Below are positions 20,392 to 30,953 of a DNA stretch of 64,000 bases, piece by piece. The notes beneath the pieces were generated by a model. That model ran no database searches. It had not been told where the DNA came from and saw only the letters and a list, made by a program, of their open reading frames with translations. Position 1 is the first letter of the stretch; each line of letters starts with the position of its first letter. The stretch comes from Isochrysis galbana (Eukaryota > Haptophyta > Isochrysidales > Isochrysidaceae). Location of the stretch: NCBI GenBank assembly GCA_018136815.1, contig CM030935.1, forward strand, positions 2,392,192-2,456,191, read 5' to 3'. Both the position numbers and the translations under genes were made by a program.

Positions 20392-21446
20392 TTACCTGCT
20401 CCCTGCTCCTATTCCTACCGACACCGCCCTTATTTCTAACCCCACGGAAGCATGCGCGGCCCCGTCGCCGCCATGCGTTTTGTCCTCGAGCTTCGTCTCA
20501 TCGAATGAGACGATGCGCCACTCCTCTCCGATATTGTATAGTATCTCTGGCTCACGTGGCACCCCCTCGTCGTTCAGATCGTTGGTCGTTGGCGTCGAAG
20601 ACCTCGTTCCTCCGCCCGATGCCGGTCTCGATGACGGCGGCGCCCACATTGTCGTAGTGCTGCCTGTAATTGCCATGCTTGTCCCACACTGCCCTATTCG
20701 AATCTAGTAGTCGTTGGTTTCCGGTGCGGCACCCGTGGTCTTTGAGGACGTGTCGATAGTACCAGTGAAGCCACTTTGTCTCGTCCCACGCAGGTCGACC
20801 CGTAGCGTCACAAATCACAAACGGCCTTGCCGTCCTGGTACTTGAAGAACTCGGCGGCGGCGACGTGGCCGGTGAGCAGCCGCTTCCCGTAGTCAAGCAC
20901 GGTCTCGCGATAGACCGGGACTTTGCATCGCCGCAAGTTTTTGATGAACAGCATCACCTCCTCCTCGAGTCCTCGAGGTCTGGCGGGTAGCTGACCGGCC
21001 GCCCCATCGTTGCAGGCACGTCGCGCTTGTTCTTCAGCGCCGCTTTGATTGAGTTGCGCGAGAATGCGAGCTTCTCGCCGCAGATGCGCTTCGCCGACTC
21101 CAAGATCTCATCCATTCCACGTACGCGCTTCTGGCCCTTTGCCCGCTCCACGCACCCTTGCCACGCACGAAGCTGGAATGTGAAGGCCATCGCGCGGCCG
21201 GCCGGGATTGTCGGGCGGTTCGTCGTCATCCGATGGATAAGCGTCGACCTCGAGACCCATGGGCACATCCCCGCCCATCTCCTCCGGCTCCAAGCCATCG
21301 GGGGCCACCGCGATGGTGGGGGCCATGTGGGCACGTCTTCGCGGGTGCTTCCCCCCGCCGCTTAAGAGATACACGAGGGCTCTCCGCTGGAATCGCGTTC
21401 GGGCGACAAGCTCGCGGCATTCACTTAAACAGCACGATTTATCCAA
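20392..21446 (-). pseudogene. Pogo/Tigger-like DDE transposase, frameshifted
   Basis: Conserved blocks appear in order on the minus strand but in different frames. They are an HTH-like segment (DEILESAKRICGEKL, GRPVSYPPDLED; about 21230-20965), then VPVYRETVLDYGKRLL (20960-20800), then WYYRHVLKDHGCRTGNQR with DSNRAVWDKHGNYRQHYD (20790-20552), then WRIVSFDETKLE (20545-20480), which carries the first catalytic Asp of the DDE triad. At least three frame breaks and an in-frame stop make it non-functional. The second half of such a transposase is preserved at 60572-61717. Confidence 0.6.
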
Positions 21447-21746
21447 TATCGCGGGGTTTGCACAACGTGTCGAGATGAAGCGGAGCGGAGGGGACGGGAG
21501 GGCGATCTCGCCCTCGCCAGGGGGGGAGGGGGCTGAGAGTCCCGGAGGGGCGGCGAAGAGAGCGGAACGCCAGACTTTACCAATGTCAGATTTTTGGCAA
21601 CGAGGGGTAGACTAGCCGTCCCGTTGTCCCCAGCGCAATGGTTGCGAAAGCTCTAGGCCCAGGCCAATACTTGTAGTAAAACTCGCCCAAACTTGCGGGC
21701 CAAACTTGCGGGATTCTTGCAACAGCCCGCCCAAACTTGTAGCCAC

Positions 21747-22400
21747 ACCGTTGGTGGAACAGCTATCACGCACAAGACAAACAATGCGGCTTGGATCGAG
21801 GTTAATGGATCGGAAGGTGCTCGCAATGTGACGAAAAAGTCCCACGCCATCCATATGCTTCTCGACGGTACTCAAGCAGAGCAGGCGGTTGCCAATCGCA
21901 CTGAAGCCAGCGTCTACAAAACGACCGCAAATGGCCATCGCCTCGCCCATGCGCGTCGTGCCGTCGAAACTGATCGTCAGGAACTGCCCAGCCGTCTCCT
22001 TCTGAATGAGCTGCTTCTCCTTGTTCTCAATTTTAGGAATGAACGCCTTCAGATGTGAAGAATCTGTTAGCGACCGGCCACCCTTCTCGAACAACTTCCT
22101 AAGCCGCCCACGGATCCTCTCAATCGGAATGCCACTCTCAAGGCACACCTCCACTACCTCCCAACGAAAGGCGACGGTCTCTCCCTCGATGGTGCTGCCC
22201 GCCTCGTCGGGATTGTCCTTGTAGTAATCGTCCATGAAAGCCTTGCGCTCGTCCTTGGCTTCCTCCGCCTTGCGGTACGCGATCTTGTTAGCCTTGTGCT
22301 TGTTGGAGTTCACGTGACCCTTGACGATGGTGAAGAGCAACGAGACTTCTTCTTTACATGCCCGGCAGAAGAGCTTCGAGGCGGCGACCGTGAATGTGTC
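21747..22400 (-). pseudogene. hAT transposase, BED-like zinc finger and N-terminal part
   Basis: About 215 codons run from the gap edge to 21747. The start has a zinc-finger pattern, LFCRACKEE...GHVNSNKHKAN (C-x2-C...H-x5-H), as in BED/CGGBP1-like fingers of hAT transposases. Then come helical DNA-binding segments and the RNase H-like first strand with catalytic Asp (QFLTISFDGTTRMGEA), and DPSRIVCLVRDSCSTNGVA. The frame then runs into the subterminal repeat, showing an internal deletion of the rest of the domain. The 5' end is lost in the gap. Confidence 0.7.
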
Positions 22401-22500
22401 NNNNNNNNNNNNNNNNNNNNNNNNNNNNNNNNNNNNNNNNNNNNNNNNNNNNNNNNNNNNNNNNNNNNNNNNNNNNNNNNNNNNNNNNNNNNNNNNNNNN
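22401..22500. other. Assembly gap (100 N)
   Basis: Exactly 100 N, probably a fixed-size placeholder; true length unknown. Confidence 0.95.
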
Positions 22501-22767
22501 TATATGGCCAGTTTACGTAGTTGTGGGCCGCAGGGGCTACGTATATGGAACGGGTTGACATGCGCACGCACGGCGTATCCGCGGGGGGACCGATGCACAT
22601 CGCGCCGTGCCCATGCACGGCGTGCACCGATGTGATTAGCGAAGAAGCTTTGACGGCGTCTCTCTCTTATAATTTTAACAAGATCTAATGTTAAACAACT
22701 ACAATACAACTGTGGACATTTGATCGCTCAATTCTACTGATGTCCCACTATTGACGGAACGACACCT

Positions 22768-23567
22768 TCCCGCCGCCAGGATCAGAGCCCTTACCGGCCC
22801 CTGATCCTGATCCTCTGGGCGCCGTTGCATATTCTTATTCTGCGCGGATGATTGCTCGGGCAGGTTTGCCTGCCCCAAGGGCTACTCACTATCAACGGAC
22901 GATGCTAAGTGTCCGCTTCCCGCTACCGCTACCGGCAGAATACAGAATACATGCTACAATATGGACAATATGGAGAGGCTCAACAGTCAAAGGCTCAAAT
23001 GGGTTTCGGATTTCTCGAAAAGGAGTGTACAATTGTGCCCGCCCTCCGGCGTGACGCCGCTCGACTCGACACGGGCGGGGCTAAGGCGAGGGGGCCACTC
23101 ACCGGCCCCATGGGTCTTCGTCAGGGGAGAGGAGGGTCGCGCCGGCGCGGGGGGGGGGGCAGGAAATAGTCGTTAACATGCGTGAGCGACCGGGCTACAG
23201 CTCCGCACGGAACGGATCCACAACACGACTACCAGAACTACTCCCGGCGGCGACAGTGTGACAACGATGTAAACTAGGAATATGCATGCAATGAAATGCA
23301 GGCGCCGCACAACGTAGGGCTAGGCAAGGGAATGGCGAGGATTTAGTGAACAAACAGTTTATTCAACGATAGAGAAGCAAGAGCAAGATGTAATGGGTGA
23401 CAGTCCACGATAGTAAACCCGGTCCCGCAAGGGGCGAGCTAAGACAGCCTAGCGTCTGACTGAAGCCTATTGCCCGAAAGCGTTGCGCACGAGTAGAAGC
23501 ATCACGAATCAAGAGGACTTGGGTCCACAGGGCACCGCATGCAAATATTTTCAAATTTCAGTGCCCC
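22768..23567. other. Intergenic, nothing recognised
   Basis: No supported gene or repeat; a G-run lies at 23148-23158. Confidence 0.5.
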
Positions 23568-24218
23568 TCAGTTTTTCGTCTTTTGTCGAACGTAGCGGTT
23601 GAGATCTGGCATGGACTGCCTATGCAGTAGAGGCGGCAGCGGGGTAGCCACCCACTCCTCGTGCACAATACTCTCAGCTGCCCGAAGTTGAGGTCCCCGG
23701 TACGTGGGTGCCATGCTTTTCCTCCGCATCTTAGGAGGAGACGTTTTGTGCCGTTCTGCTGCTCTACTCTTGTGCTCATCAGGGAGAGCGTAAGAGACCG
23801 TCGGCTTGCTGATCGTAGGAGGGGCCAGATTGATGGCTGCGCGAACGAGATGATCTTCCTCTAACCCTAGCGCCGCGCGCAGTGTGGCAGCTAATTCCTC
23901 GTCAGTTGTGCCCAAGTCTGATCCGCTTTCGCTGACACCATACCCCTCCACGTCCCACGAGCTGAGGTCAAGACTGCTGCGCTTCAACCTCGAGAAGCGC
24001 GGCACATGAGTCTCGTCTGAGGGCTCGATCTCCGAGCTGATAGAGGCGCGGCTAACCCTCTGATTGAAGTCCTGTCGAAGTGCTAGGACCCACGCACGAT
24101 GACACTCGGCAGCGGCTGACGACGTCTTTGGAGAGAGCAGGTCTCCATGTGCGCTCCTCGTGCGCCTCGGATTAGGCGGTTTGATCGCAGGCACCGCCAT
24201 GCTCTCTGCAATCGTCAT
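23568..24218 (-). CDS. Uncharacterised, mostly disordered protein
   Basis: 216 residues from ATG 24218. The frame stays open upstream to 24338 and beyond, encoding a Pro-rich stretch without another ATG, so the true start or an upstream exon may lie there. The protein is rich in Ser, Pro, Arg and Glu, with patches such as RFSRLKRSSLDLSSWD and an acidic helix (TTDEELAATLRAALGLEEDHLVRAAINLAP) that could be a small binding module. Near the end MPDLNRYVRQKTKN precedes the stop. No family recognised. Confidence 0.5.
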   Translation of the reverse strand: MTIAESMAVPAIKPPNPRRTRSAHGDLLSPKTSSAAAECHRAWVLALRQDFNQRVSRASISSEIEPSDETHVPRFSRLKRSSLDLSSWDVEGYGVSESGSDLGTTDEELAATLRAALGLEEDHLVRAAINLAPPTISKPTVSYALPDEHKSRAAERHKTSPPKMRRKSMAPTYRGPQLRAAESIVHEEWVATPLPPLLHRQSMPDLNRYVRQKTKN

Positions 24219-25219
24219 GCTGGGCAGCTGCACAGCAGGAGCAGCGTCTCGCGCGGGCGTGACCGTCGGGGAAAGCGAGCGTGCGGGGTAGGGCGCCGGG
24301 GGCGGGGGGGGGGCGGGCGAGGGGGGAGGAGGGTACACCTCCGGCGGAGGGCCTTAAGCGAGCTCGGCGAGCGGTGGGACCGTACAGAAAGCGCGCACGG
24401 CAGCCCTTCTCCTCCTCCTCGCTCTTCCCTTCTCTCCTCAGTGTGGAGATGGTTCTCCGAGTCAGATTGCGTGAGAGAGAGGGGAAGAAGGAGCAGCAGG
24501 GCGGCGCGAGGTTCGTCTTCGGCACGTGACGGATGCTGTGGAGATTGTATTGTATTAGGTTCTTATTAGGGCCACCGCTCGCTGCTTTGGTGCCTGGCGC
24601 TTGCGTTTCGCGGGGGGGGGATGAAAGTGCCCGATTTCTCATGGAGATGGCGGCGTCTCCATCTCAAACACCTGAAGGGGCGGCGGCCGGGGCGGGCGGA
24701 TGAAGAGGAGGAGCCAGAGTTATAAAGTATCCTCCACTCAGTCCAAAAGTTTGAGTTCTTGTCCGCCGGCCTCCTCGTCCATCCCCCCCGCGCGGGGGGA
24801 GTCGTGCCAAGGGAGGAAGAAGCAAGCAAGAGATAGATAGATACATGTGTAAAGTATGGAACTTCCTCTGTTCCTCAGTCAGGTCCTCTCGTCTCCTTGC
24901 CTGCAAGTTTCTCTTCCGTTTGAGGGGGGGGGCCTTGCTGAGGGGCTCCCCCCCCCCCCCCCCCCCCCCCCCCGGTGTCTTGATCGGCGGGTGAGAGCGT
25001 GGCCGCCGCCAGACTCGACTCTGGCCGGTCTGGTCCTCCGGGGACCCTGACCTTGTAAAGTAAGTACTAGTGAATAAATAATAAATAACTTTTTTGTTAT
25101 TGTTATAGATCTCAGTCAGATGCTAGTGCTAGAGCTGGTAGCTAATAGCCCGGTGCCCGGTCACTCACTAGGGAGCGGGGCGCGCTCCATGATCCTATCG
25201 TTGTAACGATAGTTACCTG
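24219..25219. other. Intergenic, C- and G-rich tracts
   Basis: G-rich tract at 24297-24335, C-run at about 24950-24973. No supported gene. Confidence 0.5.
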
Positions 25220-25389
25220 GATGGGAAATACTTTGTACTTTGCTGGGGCCTGCAAATACAGCCAACGGCCAAATACATTTCAAATACATTCGAGGCCTAC
25301 AACCCAGGACGCGCTTCAAATACAGCCAAATACAGATGTGTTTGGCCTCTGGCCATCTGGCCAAATACGGTAAATACGTATTTCCCATC
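25220..25389. mobile_element. 170-bp inverted-repeat element with AAATAC words
   Basis: Perfect 12-bp terminal inverted repeats GATGGGAAATAC (25220-25231) and GTATTTCCCATC (25378-25389). Between them AAATACA/AAATACG recurs about eight times, plus GGCCAAATAC at both sides. The architecture is that of a small non-autonomous DNA element; a target duplication is not evident. Confidence 0.65.
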
Positions 25390-25442
25390 TAGGGATCTAG
25401 CTAGGGATAGTAAGCTATAGTAAGCAGGCCCGCCTGGAGGGA

Positions 25443-27514
25443 TAGGGCGGTCAAACACGGCTTTTTAAGTACTAATATGGGGGGGGGTCGACATTTTTGA
25501 CCGTGAGCGGAAAGCCCCGGCGAAAGCGGCTCGGAGGGTCTCCCCGCCTTTTCAGAATCCTCGTCCGAAAAGACGGTGCGAAGTCCCGTCGGACCCCGCC
25601 CCCCCTTGCACACGCTCTGGCGGCTCACACGAGCCGAACTAGACGTCGCTCCCACAGAGAGATGTGTTTCTTTCACTTAAAAGGTGCCTAGACATGTATT
25701 AAATTAGGGGTCCGACGCCCCATATTGCCTATAAAGCAAATTTCAAACCCTGGTGCCCCAGCGATGACGTCCGCGCATGCACATGCGCACCACACACGGC
25801 TCGCACACGGGCGATTCGGCCGTCAGAGGATGCTCCTTGACGGTCCCGACCCTCGCCCCGCAGGATTCGCTCTGGCTCGCGACTGACGAGGAGCTGGAGC
25901 ACCAGGACGCCATGGCGCTCGACGCTGCTCGCTGGTCGACAAAAGTTTGTTGGCCGCTGGCGGGACAGGTGCGCTGCCGATCGCGCCCGCTCTGGCGCAG
26001 GTCGACCGAGCCCGTACCTACAATGCCTTTGCCGCCCCAAACGGCAGGTTCCCGACTCGTCTTTCGACGCTTTGAGGCAGGGAGAACACCTGCCGCCAAT
26101 GCTCAACCAGAGCATCGGCGGCAGGTGTTATTCTCTCTATGTTTTCGTCGGCTCCTCGGATTTTCACGTGCATCATAGGGCTAGGGCTGGTAGCAATCTA
26201 GAATATAATTTAAAGCTAGCCTGCAGCGTGCTCTGCGACGGCGCGACGCGCGCGGCCGATCAGTTCTGTGGAATTGATAGCTTTTTGTTTGACGTCTAAA
26301 GGGAGAAGTTTTCTCCGGCGGATCTCCGCACGGAGGGCTCGAAAGTTGGGCAGAAGGGCGAATTTCGAGCTCTAGACCGCCCGTTCTTTTGGCTACTAGT
26401 AGATTCAACATGTAATCTAGCCAAGCACCGGCCTGAAAGCTTCAGGCGTGATGGTTGCGATCGATTTTCGTGGGCAATCGTGTCGTGAATCACGATTGGA
26501 CACCGGCTGCTTTGCGCTCATCACGAGCCAACTTTTAGAATTTTTTGGACACACAGATGGCCTCCAAGGCCATTCACGTTCGGAGACACACAGGTCGTGC
26601 CCGCCAAGCACGGGCCAGTCAATAGTCCGCCCGTTTCTTTAGCACAACATCCCAACATGGAGCACAAAAAGTAGTTTTGTTTTCGCGTTGACGTGCTGAA
26701 TTGACGGACAGCCTCGTGTTTTCGAGCGTCTCACGTTCGATTTCGAGGGACAGCCCCTCCTTTTCGCTCGATGGTTCGACAGTCTCATATGGTAAGACGT
26801 AAGACTGGTTGGCTACCGAAACATTGGCATTTGGGCATGCTAGTGGTCATGTACTGTGCTCATATGTGTCTTGGACTGGTGAAATGAAGACTAAAATTAG
26901 AGTTACTATAGTTATAATTCGGCAAAACTATAATCAATTTGATCTTTTTCTCCTGCGGCGGCGCGCGATGGCGGCCGCAGCGATGTGGCCTCGCACGCGG
27001 CCTGTGGCGGCTCTGGCGAGGGTCTGCGCGGCCAGGAGGCCAGCAGGCACCCCCTCCAACCATACTGAGGCGGTGCCGCGTGTGATGGGCCAGCCCATCA
27101 TGCGCATGCGCAGCACCGTCATTTTGACGGCTCGCGGCCAGCCGCGCACTGTACGTGCGCGAGAGGCTGGCAGCAGATGCCAGCAGGGGCGAGGTGGAGG
27201 GCGTAGGCGACGCCGTGCGATCGCGCAGGGCTCTGTACTGCCTGTCCGGGGGTAACCGTGCCCGGGGAACGCAGGCGCGCGTCGCACAGCGCGACCCGTG
27301 GTGCACTTTTGTGGTCGACGTCAATTTCGCACGAGCGCGAAAACGTTTTTGGGTCTGTGTGTTGGATGGCGTCGAAAATGTGCATATTTCTTATGAGATT
27401 CTGCCTAATATACCCATTTCCAGTGTAATACCCTAAAAATCGCGTGATAAAACCTCAATCTTGACTTGGTGAATTTGCACCCTTAGAAGTTAAAAGGCGT
27501 GTTTGACCGCCCTA
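25443..27514. mobile_element. 2,072-bp TIR element with 7-bp target duplication
   Basis: The left end TAGGGCGGTCAAACACGGC then TTTTTAA (25443-25468) is inverted at the right end, TTAAAAGGCGTGTTTGACC then GCCCTA (27490-27514). Both ends are flanked by GGAGGGA (25436-25442 and 27515-27521), a 7-bp target site duplication. The interior holds only modest open frames (plus strand 25777-26178 and 26954-27255). I recognise no transposase, so it may be non-autonomous or carry an unknown cargo. Confidence 0.75.
26085..26129. other. Strong 45-nt inverted repeat inside the TIR element
   Basis: The arms AACACCTGCCGCC and GGCGGCAGGTGTT pair perfectly over 13 bp and extend inwards by ATGCTC/GAGCAT after one mismatch, around a five-base loop AACCA. 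Confidence 0.85.
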
Positions 27515-27674
27515 GGAGGGAGCGGGGAGCGGCCCTACTATGAGTGCGAAGGGTGCACCCCTCACCCCTCCCAAGCTCCCAAGCCGAATGGAGGGGGAGG
27601 GGGAGGGGGGGGAGGTGATACCAAATGGAAGCAAACGACCTGATGGTGATGGATCGATGGATCGCAAACGGGTT

Positions 27675-27870
27675 AGGGCGGTCAAGCAGTGATTTATATT
27701 TATATAACTACTACTACTACTACTACTACTAACACGTGGGACGTGGGGGGTTGCATTTTTTATTGACCGTTCTCCGAAGCCAAAGAAAAAACTCCGGGGG
27801 GGGCTTACGGCTTACCTACATGCCTCCACGAAAAATTGCCGAGGGAAATGGTGGGTTTTACCGCCCCCCT
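27675..27870. mobile_element. Short relative of the 25443-27514 element
   Basis: Begins TAGGGCGGTCAAGCA, related to the TIR of the larger element. It continues through GGGGGGTTGCATTTTTTATTGACCG, matching the larger element's left region at 25482-25505. The right end near 27855 (GTTTTACCGCCC) is a weaker inverted match. An (ACT)n microsatellite sits inside. Confidence 0.4.
27706..27732. repeat. (ACT)n microsatellite
   Basis: About nine ACT units. Confidence 0.95.
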
Positions 27871-28351
27871 CGCCCTCGCCCCTCGCCCCCCCCACCCCCC
27901 TGCCCTCTGCCCTCTGCCTCTGCTCTCTGCACACGCGCTGGGCTCTAACTGTACAAAACTTTGGCGGTCGCGCCGCGGGGCCGATAAGGTAGCCCGGTCA
28001 CTCACTATAGGGGTGCGGAGGGCACCAGCTACAATGGGTAAATGAAGGTCTAAATAAGCTCCCTATGGCCTAGAAGGGGTGGGTTCTACTTTACTCTACT
28101 CTAGTAGCTTTAGACAGCCCAGTTAAGAGTTTTTTTAATTGATAAAGTACCCATGGGATCGCGGTGGTGTGGTGGTCGCGTTCGCACCTTCTCTCTCTCG
28201 CCGCGGCGCTGGGCGCCTTGCACTCCGCGATCATCATCACTGCGCCCTCCTCGGCCTCGCCCTCCCTCTCTGCTCCTTCCTCGATTTCTCTATCCATCTT
28301 TACTCCCTCACAACTTCTTTGATCCCACCCATCGTCGTCTCTTTCTTACTT

Positions 28352-28379
28352 CCCCTCTCCTCTCTCTCTCTCTCCCAGC
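28352..28379 (+). promoter_or_regulatory. CT tract ending in CCCAG at the DNAJC7-like start codon
   Basis: TCTCTCTCTCTCTCTCCCAG lies one base before ATG 28380. This looks like a 3' splice site of a 5' UTR intron, or an initiator-type pyrimidine tract. Confidence 0.45.
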
Positions 28380-30953
28380 ATGCCACCATGCTGCAACAGT
28401 GCCACACTTCAGTCCGCCCTCGATGCCGCTCTGGTTGAGGTAGGTGTCGACGAGGAGGCCAGTCTCGCGGCGGGCCGGCTGGTTCACTCAGAACCGATCC
28501 GTCTCGAGCTGGATGCTGGGTGCTCTCCTAGCCACAAGCTTGTGCTGGCGGAGCTCAAGGCGTGCGGAGTTGCCAAGCTCGGCATTCGTCACAAGGTGGC
28601 CACAGCGCTGCTCACACGGCTGAAGCCTGCTCCGGTGGGCACCTCGGCGGTGGGCATAGATCCCGATCGAGCGCTCCCCGCCGATACCAGTGCCGGCGAC
28701 GAGTTCTGGGCGCAGGTGTCCAAAATGTCTTGCCAGGTTACCGAGCCATTGGGGCTCCCATCCAGTCTTCATGTTAGCCCGGGACAGGTAGCAATGGCAC
28801 AGCAACACGCCAACGAGTCCGAACAACCAGTCCGGACTACCGTTACCTCCGTCACGAGCGCCTACCCGGAGCCTCTTCCGCGGCTTGCACCGAACGAACC
28901 ACAGGAAGCTACTGAGACGGCTTCGCCTACCATCCCTGCCGCGACAGCCGGCAATGTGCCCCGCGTAGAGCCCGTCGTCGCCTTCGATGAGCGGCCTGCG
29001 AGTGAACGCGTCATGATCCTCCGCCAATGTGGTCGCGAGTCCTATGCTCGGGGCGAGATTGCTAGTGCGGAGTCGTTCTTCCTCAAAGCACTTGAGCTTC
29101 AGCCGCAGAACACAGACCTGCATGCCAACCTTGCTGCTTGCGCGCTTGCTGGACAAGTGCCTCGACCCAACCTGGCTCTGAGAAGACTTGCCCCCGCCCT
29201 TCGCTTGTCACCGACTCACTTCAAGGCGCGCATGCGCGCCGGTCGCAGTTTTTTGCTACTCGGGCGCTTGGAGGAGGCGCGCGATGCCTTTGCGACCGCG
29301 GCCCAGAGTGGAGAAAGCTCCGCAGACGATGCACCCCCAGATCGAATTGTCTCTGCTTCTTGCTCCTCCTCTCGACCCCTTGCGCTTGTGGAAGTGGCAG
29401 ATGTGCCGATGGGCTCTGCAAAGCGCCAAGCTGTGGACGAATGTTGTGTAGTGCGCCGGCTTATCGGGTCGGTTGAGCGGGCCCGAGCATTATCGAACTC
29501 GGGCCGTGGCGAGGAGGCACTTGTGCTGGCACGGGAAGTCGCTGCCGCTTGTCCTTGTTCCTCAATTGGTGGGCAGCTAATTGTCGCAGCGTTGGAGGGC
29601 ACCGGCCGGCTCGCAGACGCAGAGATGGAAGCAGAGCGCATGATGAAGGCGTCTAAAGTTGCCTTGGCAGAAGCGGCTGCCGCCGCAGATGGGGAAGCAG
29701 GGCCGGAAGCCCAAGGTGATTTTGAGAAGGCGGTCGAGGTGATGGCTCGGGTTGTGTGTCGCACAGGCGATGTTGGTCGGGCAGTGCAGATTCTTGTCGA
29801 ACATGCAGGCTACGTTCAAAGCGAAACTCCTCAAAATAACGGCGAGGGCCCCGTCACGTCGGGTTGTGCTAGCCGGGATGCAGATAAGATTGGCGGGGCT
29901 GCATGTGGTGCCTTCATGAGCGACGATCGTGGCGGAGCCGACGTAGGTGGAAGGAGATGCGATGGGCTCCAGCAAGTACTGCGCACGCTTCGTGAAGCCC
30001 TCCGATTGAAGGCGGAAGGCAACGCACGGTATGCCGCTGGCGACTTCGAGGAGGCCATCAACAATTACACATCCGCCCTCGAGGTGGATGCAGCGGGCAT
30101 GCTCCGCCCAGCTCTATTGGGTAATCGGGGCCAAGCACAGCTTCGCGCTGGTCGGCCGGTACGTGCCTTGCACGACATTGAGGAGGCACTCCGGCTCGAC
30201 GCTGCCTCAGCTAAACTGCTCTTACGCCGTGCAGCATGCCGTCTGGCAATGGAGCAGGGAGAGGAGGCCGAGGCCGACTATCGGCGGGCCCTGCAGCTGG
30301 ACCCGTCGTGCGAGGCAGCACGTCAAGCGCTCGCCGGCATCGATGGCTCTGGCCCTGTAGTGCGACCTGCTTTCACCTCTAGTGAGGCAGCAGAGTGGGC
30401 TGCAGGCACCCGCCGTACGCCGCCGCCGCCGCCTAGTGGTGGTCTCGATGCGTACGCTGAGCTCGGCCTGACGCCTCAGGCGACCCATTCGCAGGTGAAG
30501 GCAGCCTTTCGCCGCCTTGCGCTCTCCCTTCATCCCGACAAGTTCCGGGGCGACGACGCAGGTCGCGCAGCCGCGCAGGAGCGCTACGAACGTGTGCAGC
30601 TCGCGTACAATGTTCTCGCAGACAACTTCAAGCGGTGGCTGCTTGATGCTGGTCAAGGAGCCACTTCACTCGCAGAGATTGAGGCGCAAGAGCGTGCTGA
30701 CGCTGAGTTCGCCTACTACGCGACCTCCGCCCCCAACGGCTATGTGCGCGGTGACACGGCTGGTAAGACCGGCGGGCGCGTGTACAACCCGTTCCAAAAG
30801 CCCAGCGCAAACTTCGAGCTGGATCCGTGCCGTGTTGGCGCACCGCCCTCCGCACCTGGCGTCATCGACAAGACAGCCGCACCTGCTGTCATCCGCCTCA
30901 AAGCATCGGCCACAGCTCTTCCCCTAAAACACGGCGCCAGTCGGTCGAGCTGA
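28380..30953 (+). CDS. TPR-J-domain co-chaperone, DNAJC7-like
   Basis: 857 residues in one exon, from ATG 28380 to TGA 30951-30953. TPR motifs lie at about residues 215-310 (ESYARGEIASAESFFLKALE; FLLLGRLEEARDAF), 365-425, and 540-655 (LRLKAEGNARYAAGDFEEAI; QAQLRAGRPVRALHDIEEAL). A J domain at about 690-760 has the HPD tripeptide at 718-720, needed to stimulate the Hsp70 ATPase. TPRs in this family bind Hsp70/Hsp90 C-termini; the predicted role is handing clients between chaperones in the cytosol. It is much longer than animal DNAJC7 (about 490 residues), with an N-terminal segment (VLAELKACGVAKLGIRHK) reminiscent of a SAM-like helix bundle. No introns, unlike most neighbours. Confidence 0.85.
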   Translation: MPPCCNSATLQSALDAALVEVGVDEEASLAAGRLVHSEPIRLELDAGCSPSHKLVLAELKACGVAKLGIRHKVATALLTRLKPAPVGTSAVGIDPDRALPADTSAGDEFWAQVSKMSCQVTEPLGLPSSLHVSPGQVAMAQQHANESEQPVRTTVTSVTSAYPEPLPRLAPNEPQEATETASPTIPAATAGNVPRVEPVVAFDERPASERVMILRQCGRESYARGEIASAESFFLKALELQPQNTDLHANLAACALAGQVPRPNLALRRLAPALRLSPTHFKARMRAGRSFLLLGRLEEARDAFATAAQSGESSADDAPPDRIVSASCSSSRPLALVEVADVPMGSAKRQAVDECCVVRRLIGSVERARALSNSGRGEEALVLAREVAAACPCSSIGGQLIVAALEGTGRLADAEMEAERMMKASKVALAEAAAAADGEAGPEAQGDFEKAVEVMARVVCRTGDVGRAVQILVEHAGYVQSETPQNNGEGPVTSGCASRDADKIGGAACGAFMSDDRGGADVGGRRCDGLQQVLRTLREALRLKAEGNARYAAGDFEEAINNYTSALEVDAAGMLRPALLGNRGQAQLRAGRPVRALHDIEEALRLDAASAKLLLRRAACRLAMEQGEEAEADYRRALQLDPSCEAARQALAGIDGSGPVVRPAFTSSEAAEWAAGTRRTPPPPPSGGLDAYAELGLTPQATHSQVKAAFRRLALSLHPDKFRGDDAGRAAAQERYERVQLAYNVLADNFKRWLLDAGQGATSLAEIEAQERADAEFAYYATSAPNGYVRGDTAGKTGGRVYNPFQKPSANFELDPCRVGAPPSAPGVIDKTAAPAVIRLKASATALPLKHGASRSS

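Larger units (their letters stand above)
21652..22767. mobile_element. Decayed hAT-type DNA transposon, copy B, with assembly gap
   Basis: The left block (21652-21744) and right block (22501-22767) match copy A at 8780-8872 and 10233-10491. The right boundary in both copies is GACGGAACGACACCT, after which the sequences diverge. It carries the transposase N-terminal half. The gap 22401-22500 lies inside it. Confidence 0.65.

Noticed and set aside
26809-27436. Two plus-strand open frames inside the TIR element
   Set aside because: No recognisable domain, and the composition is Arg/Gly-biased; mentioned under the element but not called as genes.
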